A DNA stretch of 64,000 nt from Pohlia nutans. Taxonomy: Eukaryota; Streptophyta; Bryopsida; Bryales; Mniaceae. Made by a program: the position numbers and the translations under genes. This document shows, piece after piece, positions 47,365 through 58,799 of this stretch. The notes below the pieces were generated by a model. The model saw only the letters and a program-made list of their open reading frames with translations. It searched no databases and was not told the DNA's origin. How positions within the stretch are numbered: position 1 is the first letter of the stretch; each line of letters begins with the position of its first letter. The DNA is taken from assembly GCA_022496805.1 (NCBI GenBank), contig CM040089.1:39974372-40038371 (forward strand), written 5' to 3'.

Positions 47365-47899
47365 TTAACCCCTAAAGGTCCTCACCTCTTTTGTAAAAGT
47401 CAAAGCACCACAATTTGTATACTTGAAATATCACATTGTACGCTTTATAATTTTTCATCGATATTCATCAACATTATGAAGGTATGACAAAAATTTCAAC
47501 ATGATTGAAAGATATTTTGAATATTTACAAATTTTATCATGTAAACAAGATTAAAATTCAAAATAAATACATTTTTGTCAAATTTAATATCAAAAATTAT
47601 ATTTAAAGTAGATAAAAGCTATATTTTTAAAAATGAAAGTGAAGAAATTAAAAGAGACCTATGATTGGAGCATTCTTAGAAAGCCCTTTGTATTTTGGAC
47701 ACTCAAATTTCAAATTTCTCGACAGTGAAATTTTTTCAAATGAAGTCTATTCTCCAATCCCAACGGTCAAAAGATGTATCATAACTCAACTTAAACATCT
47801 AATGAAAGCACCAACTACAATAAAGCTAAAACACTTGATTTTTTGGACGTTTGACCAAAAACCAAGCATAATATGATTGATTGGGCACTTAGGGGTACC
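47365..47899 (+). mobile_element. TTAA-type TIR element T13 (about 535 bp)
   Basis: Left end TTAACCCCTAAAGGTCC; right end GGGCACTTAGGGGTACC with a decayed TTAA. Non-coding. Pairing of the ends is inferred from orientation and size. Confidence 0.6.
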
Positions 47900-48017
47900 A
47901 TGACCTCGACCATGACAAATAACCTTTTAAAAACAACATCAAATAATAATGTAAAATTCATCACCTTGTTGACCTTCATAACATTGAATAGCTGGGGAGT
48001 TTCATTCAACTTCATCC

Positions 48018-48250
48018 TTAACCCTTAAAGGGCTGATGGGGATAGTAGATACGTTGGCGTATATTTGACATCTGCTATAAATAAAAAGTTCCAAATTGAG
48101 ATCCCAATAGCTCATTAAAATCATGTCGATGTGAATTTTAACTTCACTTTTGATCTTAAACTCATAGGAGGTGTGGAACCATACCAAATACAATAGAATA
48201 TTGGTGTATAATACTGGTCAGAAAGGGCTCTTTGGACCTTTAAGGGTTAA
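48018..48250 (+). mobile_element. TTAA-MITE T14 (233 bp)
   Basis: Left TTAACCCTTAAAGGGCTG, right GGACCTTTAAGGGTTAA. A different interior from the T6 subfamily despite the similar size. Confidence 0.82.
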
Positions 48251-48254
48251 AGTT

Positions 48255-48377
48255 CTCCTAGCCCTTGCCATGTGCCCAGGGTTTAGCTAATGATGATTTA
48301 GGACGAGATGATGAGGTATATTCTTCATCATTTCATTGGGGGGAGGGCAGTGCCTTGAGTGACTACTAAATGTTATG
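48255..48377. mobile_element. Partial CATAACATTCAG-type MITE (Z3)
   Basis: Shares CCATGTGC-CCC, AGCTAATGATG, GAGGTATATTC-TCATCATTTC and ATTGGGGG-GAGGGCAG with 41265-41445 and ends with the family terminus CTACTAAATGTTATG. The left part is missing. Confidence 0.6.
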
Positions 48378-48833
48378 TTTGTTGTGTTGTTTTTTTCAAC
48401 GACAAAGCACCCACGTGCGTACTATATCTTCGTGAATCTTGGCTCCTGCTTGGAAGCACAAAGGTTGTTGTTTGTTTCCTGTTGGTGGGGGTTGTTGCGT
48501 TCAAGATAGGACAATTGTACACCCCACATCCAGCTTCTGAACTTGCACAAATTGTTGTACAGTACATTGCAAATCCAGTTTCTAGACTTGCAGCTCTGAC
48601 TTGGTACTTGGGGCCTCAGCAGATGTTAATACGGTATCCGATTTGTCCGACAAGGTCCTTTCAATCCGATCCCAAAGTTCTCCACATCAAATCACATATT
48701 TCTCTTCATGAAGAGTTTAGGTGACCAGTTTTGTGATGTGACTATGATATTATTATGTATGTACAACCAAAAGAGTCAAAACAAGCATTTCTCCGGTGCT
48801 TTGTTACTTTGTGCAGAACATTTTTGAATTGTC
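48378..48833. other. Intergenic DNA with an open stretch of unknown meaning
   Basis: An open reading stretch on the plus strand runs to 48724 and includes a hydrophobic segment (VVVCFLLVGVVAFKIGQLY) followed by PHPASELAQIVVQYIANPVS. It lacks an ATG near its start and any recognisable motif, so I do not call a gene; it may be an exon relic. Confidence 0.3.
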
Positions 48834-49602
48834 TTAGCCTAAGATAGGATGCTGGGAATCCGATAATGACCTTAAATGGTTTAAATGTATCCGCTCTCTT
48901 CAAAATAAACAATATGATGTCATAGATAAACAAGTCTTCTTTCCAATACAAGTGGAACTTTGTCCATCCGATCAAAACTCCACTTAGGGGAATTTTTCAA
49001 AGTGAAACACCTCAATGTTGAACAGCAGTTTTCAACACTTTAGGTTGGCTTGCCAAAAAAATTAAGCCAATGAGATTCATTGGGCACCTCAAAGGAACTT
49101 TTGTTCACCTCACATGGGTTGCATGCCATGAGTTGTGGGCTCATTCAATTGAAGGAGAGTTGAAGAGATAATATAATTTAGCCAAAATCTCTTGCTTCCC
49201 TTTATACCCCGACCCATTACAAGGTCTCTGAAAAAATGCTAATGAATTGAACATCTTGTCAAATTTAGTCATGCATCTTGTTAATTACCTCATCTTGAGG
49301 ATGGTCAAATACGGCACATCATTTAAACTTTTTTTGGGTTTGAAAGCCCATTAAAGCAAGGCTGCTCGGATTTTTTAGGGCCTAAAATTTCAAAATGTCA
49401 ACATCAATTGCTATTACTTTGACATCCGTACGGTCAAATGTTTTGAAATTTTGAGGGATGGGTTTATAAGGCCTAGGAGTACAAGATCCTATGGTTCGAA
49501 TTTCAAAAGAAGGTTTTGAAAAGCATTCAGAGATCAGCAACAAAAATGTCCAAAATGAGGCAGTTTTGGGTGGAGGACCCTCCTCGGGCGTTTAGGAGTT
49601 AA
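48834..49602 (-). mobile_element. TTAA-type TIR element T15 (769 bp), inverted copy of T10
   Basis: Right end CGGGCGTTTAGGAGTTAA with the palindrome GGAGGACCCTCC nearby; left end TTAGCCTAAG is decayed. The interior matches 44527-45294 in reverse. Its terminal TTAA (49599-49602) is also the first four bases of the next element. Confidence 0.78.
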
Positions 49603-50104
49603 CATTTTGACACGCCTGCATCCATATAATGAACGATGAACAAATTGTCAGCCTTCTCTTGACTACATCCCGTAGAGGTTTTCATCCATCTAAAATTTCT
49701 TTGGTTCTTGTGCTAGTTGACTACCATTTGTACAGAATGGATCTTCAAAATAAGATCGTGTGATTTTTTTAAATGACAAAATTGGTTTATGTCAAATTTC
49801 ATGTTTAGTTTAAAAAGTGAGACCTTAAGATGATTTTCTAAAATAAGTAGAATCAAATAATGGAAACCATACCATCTCGTAGTGCAAATTATTCCAAAAA
49901 TTTAATAAAAAAATTATCAATTTGGGTATTTTAAGTGAAGTCAAAGAAAACCTTGCAAAATTAATCAAAAACTATTAATAAAAATATGATAAATCCAACT
50001 ATACATATGCGATCTACACATTGAGATATTCAACTCTTTTTTATATATCAACTCCATTTTTGTGATTCATCAAACAATTTATAAACACGTCTTTGAAATC
50101 GATG
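49599..50104 (+). mobile_element. TTAA-type element T16, relative of T9
   Basis: Starts TTAACATTTTGACACGCCTG and follows the same interior as 43754-44270. A possible decayed right end ACGTCTTTGAAAT lies near 50089-50101. Confidence 0.6.
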
Positions 50105-50117
50105 GTGGATGTAGACA

Positions 50118-50939
50118 TCAACCCTTTAGTTCCCATGGTGGTTATGGAAAAACCATAGTTTTTTGGTGATTTTTTCTTAAAACTCTATTCAAATTATGGA
50201 TATTGTTAATAGTATTTAGTTGTATAAATGTAAGCATAGCTTAATCAAACAAGTGTTGGATAAACCTTGGTTAGATCAGACTGTTGGATTGGAAGATTAT
50301 AGTATGTCTCTAAACCGTATATTGCACACTCAAAAATGAGATTTTGGAGGGTGTGTGACTTCAAAATTAAATAGAATTTGAATTAAATGGAATTTCGGTT
50401 AAATTTTCAAAAACGAAAGTGAAGAGGTTCAACAATGACCTATGTCAACACATCTCCATTGCAATCTTTCATGTCAAGAACAGACTCACACATAATTATT
50501 GTGAATTTTATAAGTGAGAGTGACTTATCCATATATGGTTTAGGACAAAAAAAATATAAGTTAAAATATGAAAGGAGTTGGTACATTGATCAAGATTAGA
50601 ATACATACACTATGGAACATGAACAAGAGAACACAATCCAAAAAAATAAAAGTAAAATAACAAACTTCCAAACACAAGAAATACCGCATAGTACATGTGT
50701 TGTATTTGTAAATATTTATTGTATTTTCAAATATTTGCAGTATTTTCACATTTTGTTCATAAGTATTTTAATAGTTGCACAACTCCAAATTGAAATTTTC
50801 TTTTTTTAGAAGATGTGTATTATAAATCTCCAAGACTGAACCTCACAATTCAAGAACCAATTGTTCATGGATTTTCCGTTATTTGCGTTTTCGACACATC
50901 AATGACCACAATGTGGTCTCCTAGGTATTAAGGGGTTAA
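50118..50939 (+). mobile_element. TTAA-bounded TIR element T17 (822 bp)
   Basis: Left end TCAACCCTTTAGTTCCCATG (TTAA mutated to TCAA), right end TTAAGGGGTTAA. Subterminal hairpins GGTGGTTATGG...ACCATAG and GACCACAATGTGGTC are retained. Copy of T8. Confidence 0.8.
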
Positions 50940-51166
50940 CCCTTAAAAGGCCCTTGAGGTCCCTCTCTACAATCTGTATTTAGCCTTATAATTTTTCAAT
51001 TGTGGTCTAATATATAAATTGTGATATAATGTTATATACATATTATCATGATTATCAATTTACTTCATACTAAAAAGTGTTTGGTCATTGCTATTTTGAT
51101 CAAATACCACGAAATACATGATATAATATATGGCCGCAATGGGCTTTCGGGCCGTTCAAGGGTTAA
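50936..51166 (+). mobile_element. TTAA-MITE T18 (231 bp) between two larger elements
   Basis: Left TTAACCCTTAAAAGGCCC, right GGGCCGTTCAAGGGTTAA. It shares its left TTAA (50936-50939) with T17 and is separated from T19 by four bases. Confidence 0.85.
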
Positions 51167-51170
51167 AGGG

Positions 51171-51980
51171 TTAACCCTGTAGTACTCAAATAACTAGTTT
51201 GTGCTCCCTGATCTGTTGAAAATGTGAATAACAGAAAATCCGTGAAGAATTGGATTTTGAATTGTAAAGTTCAGATTTTCAGACTTATAATATACATCTT
51301 CTAGAAAAAGAAATTTTCAATTTGGAGTTGTGCAACTATCCATATACTTATGTTCAAAACACAAAAATACTGCAAATACTTGAAAATACAATAAATACTA
51401 ACAAATACAACACATGTACTATGCGATATTTCTTGTGTTTGGAAGTTTGTTATTTTACTTTTATTTTTTTGGATTGTGCTCTCTTGTTCATGGTTCCATT
51501 AGTGTACGTATTCCGATCTTGATCTATATACCAACTCCTTTCATATTTTAACGTATAAATTTTTGTCCTAAACCGTACATGGATAAATCACTCTCACTTA
51601 TAAAATTCACAATAATTTTGTGTAAGTCCGTTCTTAACATGAAAGATTGCAACATAGAGGTGTTATAGGTCATTGCTGAACATCTTGACTTTCATTTTAG
51701 AAAATTTAACCCAAATTCTATTTAACTTTGAAGTCACACATCCTCCAAAATCTCATTTTTGAGTGTGCATTATAGAGTTCAAAGACATACTATGATATTC
51801 CAATCCCACCATCGGATGATTATGTAATCTTGGCAAAATGTTTGCAGTCCAGTTGAGAATATAATTGTATGGTTACTTTCTAATTTAATCCATTCTATTT
51901 CTGACAGTATCAATCATAGTGGAAAAACCCAGTGAAATCTAGTGAACCCAGCTACAATACCAAAAGCGTTGAAGGGTTAA
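51171..51980 (-). mobile_element. TTAA-bounded TIR element T19 (810 bp), inverted copy of T17/T8
   Basis: Ends TTAACCCTGTAGTACTC and GCGTTGAAGGGTTAA. The interior is the reverse complement of T17 over its length, including the segment with AAATACTGCAAATA and the CTCACTTATAAAATTCACAA block. Confidence 0.85.
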
Positions 51981-52789
51981 AGAGCAGGAGTGATGACATT
52001 GCCTACCGTTGTTTGTGGTGCTTCACATTGGGATAAAATGCTAAATCCATGGATATACATATATACATACGTACATGATTCTTTTTATAAAAATGCCTAA
52101 TTTGTTCTGGTCGTCTTGGGAATTGAAAGTCAATTCCAATGCACTTAAGTTTTTGGATATCGACTGTTTTTTAAGGGAAAAATACAAGGCTTCCATTACT
52201 CAAATATTGATGTGATACTGGTCCAAAAAGGTAACTGAGGTAACTGAAACACTACTTGGAATGCACAACACAAACAGTACGATGAATTTGCACCCACGGA
52301 CACAGTATGGAAAAGGAAAACATGACTCCGCCGTTCCGAGTATTAAAAAGGATGGTCTCCAAAAAATAGTTTATCACTGCGACCCTACTTCAGTTCGAAA
52401 ATGGTCAAGAAATCATCTTGTTCTTCTGTTAATTACAGTGTACCCAGGTCCTAAAGTCCCTAATCTACCGTGTCCACATAATCTGTAAGCCTACCTACAC
52501 CGCCATCAATCATCAACAATCCCATCTATGAGCGGCAGCCTGGGCCACAATCAACCAAAATTGACACCCAGTTCGTGTACCTTAAAAACTTTGGATGCGG
52601 AAACGCAATGTGGGGAAACACATCCTCATTCATCATGGAAACACCACCCCAACATCATGAATGTGAAGACTTGGACCAAGAGATCAATGAAAAGCCTCGA
52701 TCAGATGTGCTCAGCAAGTGCCTGAATGCGCAGGTAAGGAAGGCCGTGAATTGATACTCCCACAAGAATTGATGAATATGCATAAGAGC
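51981..52789. other. Intergenic DNA and SCL3 3' flank
   Basis: No gene recognised. The 500 bases next to the SCL3 stop codon rise in GC content and are presumably its 3' UTR. Confidence 0.4.
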
Positions 52790-54451
52790 TTAGACCGTCC
52801 AGGCGGAGGCAGTGTACAGAGGGGTGTCCTGCCAGCAGAGGGTGAGGCAGCCGTGATCATCCTTGATGCGGTACCCGTCGCACGTGTAGGCATGCAGCAA
52901 GAGCTTGGCTTGTTGAGCGGCGGTGCTGCTCAGCGGGCTCGCTGCGAACCCGGCCATCCGCATTCGCATCCTCCATTTGTCCATCTTCTCGTGGCGCACC
53001 ACGCGCTCCACGCCCTCGCACGCCACGATGTTCTTGATCTCCTGCCCCAGCAGGAACTTCTCCAGCGTCACCCGCTCCACGCAGTGCTGCGGCAGGGTCA
53101 GGTCCAGCGAGTCAAACATGGCGGAGTAGTAGTGCAACGCCTGCACGAACCGCTCCGGCATGGCAGCCCCATTATGATTCGAGTCCTGCTCCACCACCAC
53201 CATCACTTTGGGCGCCAGGCCCTGCAGCTTTTGCAGCACTCTCTGCACCACCGTGCCAGAGCCAGGCGATTCCGAGTTCTGGCACGATGACGAGTCGGGC
53301 CCGTCTCGCACTATCACCACTGAATTCGAGCCAAGTTCCACGTTGCTGCTGTTCAATCCCCCCTCTGAATCATGCATGCTCCGGTCCTTCAAACTGTCCT
53401 CGGGAGGTTCATAGGATGAATCTCGGGCACGTTTCAACGCTCGTTGCTCGGAGCCCTGCATTTCCTCAAGGGCTGTGGGTGACCCGCCCTCCAGTTGATC
53501 TTTGGTCACGCATGTGATTCTTTCATAGCCACCACTGGACGATCGCATGTGACGAATGATGGGACGATTCGAGTGGTCATTTCCGGGATTATTCTCTGTT
53601 GGATATACAACAGGCATTGTCGTACTAATGCCTTCATTTGCGAGGAGAGGATGCAGTCTCATCACGGAGCTGATGGCAACAGCTTCACCGCTCTTCACCT
53701 TCAGCAATTCCATATCGACATTCTCCAGGCTTGCAACTATCGGTTGAAACTGGAATGGGATGTCCAGTTTCTCCGCTTCCTCAGACAACCGCTGGCCACA
53801 CTGCTCCAGCACGTCGCGCTTCAAGCTCACACCTGTGATGCGCAAGTGCGGAGGGCCGCCTTGCCGATGGCTGAGCTCTTGCAACAGGGCGAGCCACTGC
53901 ACGGGATCGGAAGCCTCCAGGTCCACAATGTGCACCACCTTCTCACCTTCCATGGCGTCCAGAATGGCCTGGTTTGCCATCAGAAACGCGAACTTGATGT
54001 AGGGGCACACGCTGAAGAACAACTGGCGAGCCGAGATAATGTCCATGATGGACGGCAAGTGCGTGGAGTGGAGCGCCTTGTACAGACCCGGCCACGACTT
54101 GGTGATCCGCGCTGCGAGCCCCTCCATGAAATAGGTGGCCACGCGCTGCATCGGGTCGCCAGTCAAGCTGGCCAGCACCGAGAGCTGCTCAAGGAGGACA
54201 TTCGTGTACTCCATGTTGTTGCTGGCCACGGCATTGGCGCACGACAACAGGAGATGGATCAGGTACAACCCCCTCTCCTCCGACCGAAGCTCCTGGAGCC
54301 ATGTGAGCTGGGCTGCAGTGCTGACAGACGGAGGAGAAGGCTGGTGCGAGGTCGACACCCGGGAGAGTGAGGAGAACGACGTGGTGGACACCGAGAATGA
54401 GGGCGAGTGGGAGATCGAATTTGAGGCCTCCCCCTTGATCATTCCTGGCAT
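52790..54451 (-). CDS. SCL3: GRAS-family transcriptional regulator, SCARECROW-LIKE 3
   Basis: Uninterrupted 553-codon frame. SCL3 acts in the nucleus in gibberellin/DELLA and root-endodermis signalling in Arabidopsis. Domains in order: Ser-rich leader (1-48); LHRI beginning EERGLYLIHLLLSCANAVAS (59-78); VHIID motif VHIVDLEASDPVQWLALLQ (173-191) with HLRITGV; LHRII with EEAEKLDIPFQF (224-235) and SGEAVAISSV; a long Ser/Glu-rich linker (about 275-400); KVMVVVEQDSNHNG (415-428); PFYRE-equivalent region YYSAMFDSLD and GQEIKNIVACEG; and SAW (493-553), with GYRIKDDHGCLTLCWQDTPL then SAW. These match SCL3 rather than DELLA, SHR or SCR proteins. The linker is much longer than in Arabidopsis SCL3 and makes the protein some 70 residues longer. 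The start follows a purine-rich leader; Met4 is an alternative. No intron in the CDS. Confidence 0.95.
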   Translation of the reverse strand: MPGMIKGEASNSISHSPSFSVSTTSFSSLSRVSTSHQPSPPSVSTAAQLTWLQELRSEERGLYLIHLLLSCANAVASNNMEYTNVLLEQLSVLASLTGDPMQRVATYFMEGLAARITKSWPGLYKALHSTHLPSIMDIISARQLFFSVCPYIKFAFLMANQAILDAMEGEKVVHIVDLEASDPVQWLALLQELSHRQGGPPHLRITGVSLKRDVLEQCGQRLSEEAEKLDIPFQFQPIVASLENVDMELLKVKSGEAVAISSVMRLHPLLANEGISTTMPVVYPTENNPGNDHSNRPIIRHMRSSSGGYERITCVTKDQLEGGSPTALEEMQGSEQRALKRARDSSYEPPEDSLKDRSMHDSEGGLNSSNVELGSNSVVIVRDGPDSSSCQNSESPGSGTVVQRVLQKLQGLAPKVMVVVEQDSNHNGAAMPERFVQALHYYSAMFDSLDLTLPQHCVERVTLEKFLLGQEIKNIVACEGVERVVRHEKMDKWRMRMRMAGFAASPLSSTAAQQAKLLLHAYTCDGYRIKDDHGCLTLCWQDTPLYTASAWTV

Positions 54452-57327
54452 CTTCTTCCGGAAGAATCACTGTTTACCCCGCCGCAGCATGGAGCAACGA
54501 ATCAATCACGGGTGCACACTCAAAAGCCCATGCAATATCTACAAATCCTTATTTTTTTTTAAAGGATTCCGAAATAGCTCCCTGTCAATGGCAGAATGGC
54601 ACACAACAGTGTCAGCTTTTCGCATTACTCACCCTTCAGAATCTCTCGTGCCCACATTCGAAATGACAGTTCTTACCAATTGGTCCCATGCAAATCAGCA
54701 GAAGCAGACTGCATTGTCAGTATAAAAAGGCAATATACCGTATCCGACTAACGAGTAACAAATACGCTGTATGAATATGTGACAGCATTATATATATATA
54801 AAATATACATATCTTATATGTAAGAGAGAGAGCCAGTCTCCTCAACCGCTTGATTCTACAGTAGTGTGTTGAACATGACGGAATGTTAGGTAGAGATGCA
54901 TTTAATGAGCACGGACTCATCGTCCAAGACACGAAAGCTTCAACGAGAAGAGAGGACACCATCCGAGGTCCTGGAGAATCATAATGAGTTCCAAGTACGC
55001 AAGCTCTTACAAGCAACGCCAACCAATGAATGACGCTCATCAACGCAGCGCCCTTACAGGATTACCAGAATCGCCGCAGGTACGGGTTACCTTAACGTAA
55101 TTCTCTCAATGTTGGACACCGGTCAAGCCAGGTACGTCACCCGTCTCATAAACACCACCCCGACGTACATACGATAGAAAGGTTTTGAGGGTTTTCTCAT
55201 TACAAGCAGACAGCCTTTACTCTAGGATCTTGATGGAGCGCGCAAAATCATGAACCCTGCCAGTCTGAAGACGGCAGAAATAACTCACTCACTGAATGAC
55301 AGCCAGGGCTACTCATCAAAGAACCAACCCTTGAAGGTCAGACTGACGTTGGTAGCGCTACCACAAATTCACAAACAAAAACACTCTCGCGAAATGCACA
55401 ATGGGTTGATTGATTGACCGACCGCGAAACTAGGAACATTGCCAAACCCCTCGAGAGACATGCAAAGAGATATATATACCTGGGCATGTCCGAGGAAGAA
55501 ATCCACGCACAGATTTGCTGTTACATACGTACTAACGCTCTGATTCTCCAACAACCGACGACGATGATTCTCCCCTCCCACTTTCATGAAAAATCTGGAG
55601 TCAAGATTGGCGTTGGAGTTACCGCAATACTGCCTCCACAATCCTATTCACCGGCAAATGAGGATTGCAGAAAAGGGAGAGATGGTCAACCAAGAAGCTC
55701 TTCTCCCTGTCGAGCATTGGATGCATGCTCTTGTCACCGCAGATGAACCACTGTACCATCAGCCCTCACACACACACAAACAGAGATCGGATCGGTGGGT
55801 CTTCACCCAAAAAACAATATTCACTCCGTCGTGTCAACGCCCTCGGAAGCTCGTAACTTAAATCCCAGCTGCAAAAAACTGAATGAATAACTTAAAGGCC
55901 GGCTCCACTGTTCGCTCCGGCGCTCGTGAGTACACCAAACACGCCCCGCAAAAAACTGAGAGGTTATAAAAGCTGCGACCTTGATTGTCGGATTGTGTGT
56001 GGATTGAACCCCAAATTGTGGCCGCCACTTGCTGGCGTGTTCCGGAGTTGTGGGAGATAAAGCTGGCTGGCATATCATAATAAAGAGATTGTTGTCCAAA
56101 CCACTACGACGTCATCAATCCAGGGGGGGAATGAGTTGTTGGTTGGTTGGTGGGTGGGCGTGAGTGAGTGCGGGAGCTAGAGACGTGGTAGAGACACAGA
56201 GAGACACAGAGGTGAGTGTGAATGGTGAGACTCTTCCTCCTCGCTAGACTAGTGTGTGTGCATCCCTTGAAAAGCTGTGGGGTTGAAGATGGGAGAGGGA
56301 GTAAATGAGATCGGCGCTGTGGCAGGGCAGGGAGGCCAGGCACCTGGAAGGGTGTTGATGGAAGGGCGGTCTCGGAATTGGCGAACAAAGCAACAAGGGC
56401 GTGGTTGTCTGTAGCGGGGCGAGGGTGACGCGCCCTTTCCTTTTTCCCACTCATCAGTTTTGGCTGTTTGTAGCTTCTTCTTGCCGGAGGCCAGCAAGGA
56501 ATGCAGGAAAACGCCCACCAGCCTGGGCCCCCCTCGCTTGGATCCCTTCCTTCCCTCTTGCCCCTTGTGCTTCCCACTCATGTACACGTGCTGTACATTC
56601 TAGGATACAAGTGTACACCCCCGGTACATGAGGGCGGAATTGTTCAATGGATGGTATTCCCTCTATCCCATATTAAGCTTCCTCAAGGTCTGTCTCATAT
56701 TAGAATTAACTGAAAAGAGTGTCTTAAAGTGGAAACTCAATTTGGATTCAAAAAGACTGCAAAAGTAGTTTATGGTGAGTTGAAGAATAATCTAAATTAA
56801 GGCCCTGCACTGTTGTGGAGTATGAAATTCATAACCTCTCCAATGCTAAAAGAGAGTTTTCACAAGTTCACGTTTAAAAGAGCTGACTAAGAGACTATTC
56901 ATGAACAATGCACGTCTGATTTTGTTTATATTGGCATGCAAACTCACTTTACAAAGTCACCGATAAAAGGGCTTCTTTTCGGATAACTCTATCAACCTTC
57001 TTGTTTGCTCAAACTACTACTTCTACTAGCTCAGGGTCTACACTATTGGAGGAGCTAAGTCTTCTATTTCCAGGGTACATGAAGCTTAATATGGGACATG
57101 GAAGTAATGTTTGTGTCTACCTTAGAGCATTTGCACCCTTCTCCATTCAATTCACCTCTTGACCACTATCATTACATTCAAAATTTGGTGTCACAAGCTA
57201 TTGTCTCCACCTTGATCTCCACACGCTTGAACCACTATGTGTCCCTCTATATGGTTCGTGAACCAATCACAATCACTATCACATAGGTGATCATTATTGT
57301 TGATTAATTTAGAATACCAAGCCCTTC
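54452..57327. promoter_or_regulatory. SCL3 upstream region
   Basis: About 2.9 kb without a convincing gene. The 54452-56580 part is GC-richer than typical intergenic DNA here and purine/pyrimidine skewed (56100-56260 rich in GAGTGAG and GAGACACAGAG repeats), consistent with a long 5' UTR, a leader intron or promoter of SCL3. Short open frames on both strands have no motifs. Confidence 0.4.
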
Positions 57328-57960
57328 TTAACCCCTAAAGGACCGGGGGTGTTTTAGCTTAGCTCCTGTTTTCTTGATTAGCTCTTGTAGCAAGCTCAAT
57401 TTCTTATTAGTGTGGGGTAATTTTCACGATCGGCACCGTTGAAACTAAAGAAGACTTACATAGCTTGTTTATGAAAAAGAGATCAACAAGATCGCACAAT
57501 TTTTGAGAAAATGCCACCGTTGAGAAGATTGATGGAAATTGTTACGGCAGGGGGTACTTCGTACTTATGCTGAAATCGGATTGCTTAGAAGTGCTCCAAA
57601 ACATCTGAAATTTTTACCACATGTAAAGAACATCATGACCCTCATGTGGAATTTTTTTCGTCAAATTCTGAGGTGTGGAAAAAAAGATATGGGACTCTGA
57701 AGTCTCCAAACAATGAGATATCATAGTGTATGATAAAGTGAAACCTCGACGCTAGTCTCAAAGAATGCTCTTCTCAAAGATTTCGCCAAAAATCCAATTC
57801 TTCATCATTTTCCGATCGGGAAAAACCATTGGATCCATCTCGCAAAAACAGCTAGGGTCCTCTCCCCGCAAAGTTGGGCTTCTTTGGAACAATCTCATCC
57901 AATTTGCACTTTTCTACATTCAAAAGCCCCCTGGGGGCCTTACGGTCCTTTAGGGGTTAA
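57328..57960 (+). mobile_element. TTAA-bounded TIR element T20 (633 bp)
   Basis: Ends TTAACCCCTAAAGGACCG and its perfect 18-bp complement CGGTCCTTTAGGGGTTAA. The palindrome GCCCCCTGGGGGC lies just inside the right end. Non-coding; interior unrelated to the other large copies as far as I can see. Confidence 0.9.
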
Positions 57961-58302
57961 ATTAGTTATAGAGGGACGTTTTCTTTTATCACTATATTGT
58001 GTTTCATATTTTATGGCTTTCTCACCCGCCCAAAAAATTTAGCATATATTACAAGCACTTTTTCATCCATATTTTAGAATAAGTTGTGAATTCAGTGATA
58101 GGGTGCGGATGCTCTTAACGGCATGATCGATGCAAAACAGTTCTTTAAGAGAATGTACCCGGAATGTACCATGTGTTACAAAGCTATGGATTGAAGAAGA
58201 ATGGTATTGGCTCTAAAAGACCGTTGGAAGTAGTTTTACTAATTACACTTTATGAACATGAATAGCGAGGACTATGTCTTTTGGAAGTATTTTATAACAT
58301 GA
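57961..58302. other. Intergenic DNA
   Basis: Nothing recognised. Confidence 0.4.
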
Positions 58303-58799
58303 ACTACACCGATTATCCCATTTAGTGAAGGGGGGTTTATAGTGCGTGTGAGAAATTAGTGAAGGTGATACTAAATATCATTATGATGTAAAATTAGTGT
58401 GATACGAAGATTTCAGCCAGTGAGTAAAAATTTCAGCCCTCGCTAATTTTGAGATTTGGCAAAATAGTGTGTACTTTGGGAATTAGTCATAACATTCTTT
58501 AGCTCGCCTTCTAGACACCCTTGGGAGTCGTTAGAGAATTCAAATCAAAAGCACAAGAATTGGGAATCTCATGAGAAATGTTGTCATGATCAACTAAAGT
58601 CATGTAGGATGGCTTGCTTTCTTAACAATTTCTTAACAGTGAAGCCACTTAGTGTAATATACGAGTCACAAAGCTCTCGTTATTAAATTTTTAAGTTCTG
58701 ACTCCTCCCCTAACAAGTCTAGGACAAAAAGAGTGAGTACTAACATTGGCTAAAGAATGTTATGGGACCACACGCACTAAATGGGATAATCAATGTAGT
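58303..58799. mobile_element. ACTACA-type MITE X3 (497 bp)
   Basis: Ends ACTACACCGATTATCCCATT and its near complement (AATGGGATAATCAATGTAGT). The inner 17 bp GATTATCCCATTTAGTG / CACTAAATGGGATAATC match perfectly. Terminal bases resemble X1 and X2 but the interior differs. Confidence 0.75.

Noticed and set aside
48359..48724. 121-codon open stretch as a gene
   Set aside because: It starts inside a MITE end, lacks an ATG, and has no motif or splice context.
52718..54370. Long plus-strand open frames over SCL3
   Set aside because: Antisense shadows of the GRAS gene, with no recognisable domain.
56104..56577. Minus-strand open frames upstream of SCL3
   Set aside because: Several overlapping frames are open only because of GC-rich, repeat-like sequence. 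They have Pro/Ser/His-rich composition and no motif; more likely leader or promoter DNA.
30701..57960. CCCTAAA-type motifs as interstitial telomere repeats
   Set aside because: They occur singly, directly after TTAA, and with a complementary partner a few hundred bases away, so they are transposon termini rather than telomeric arrays.
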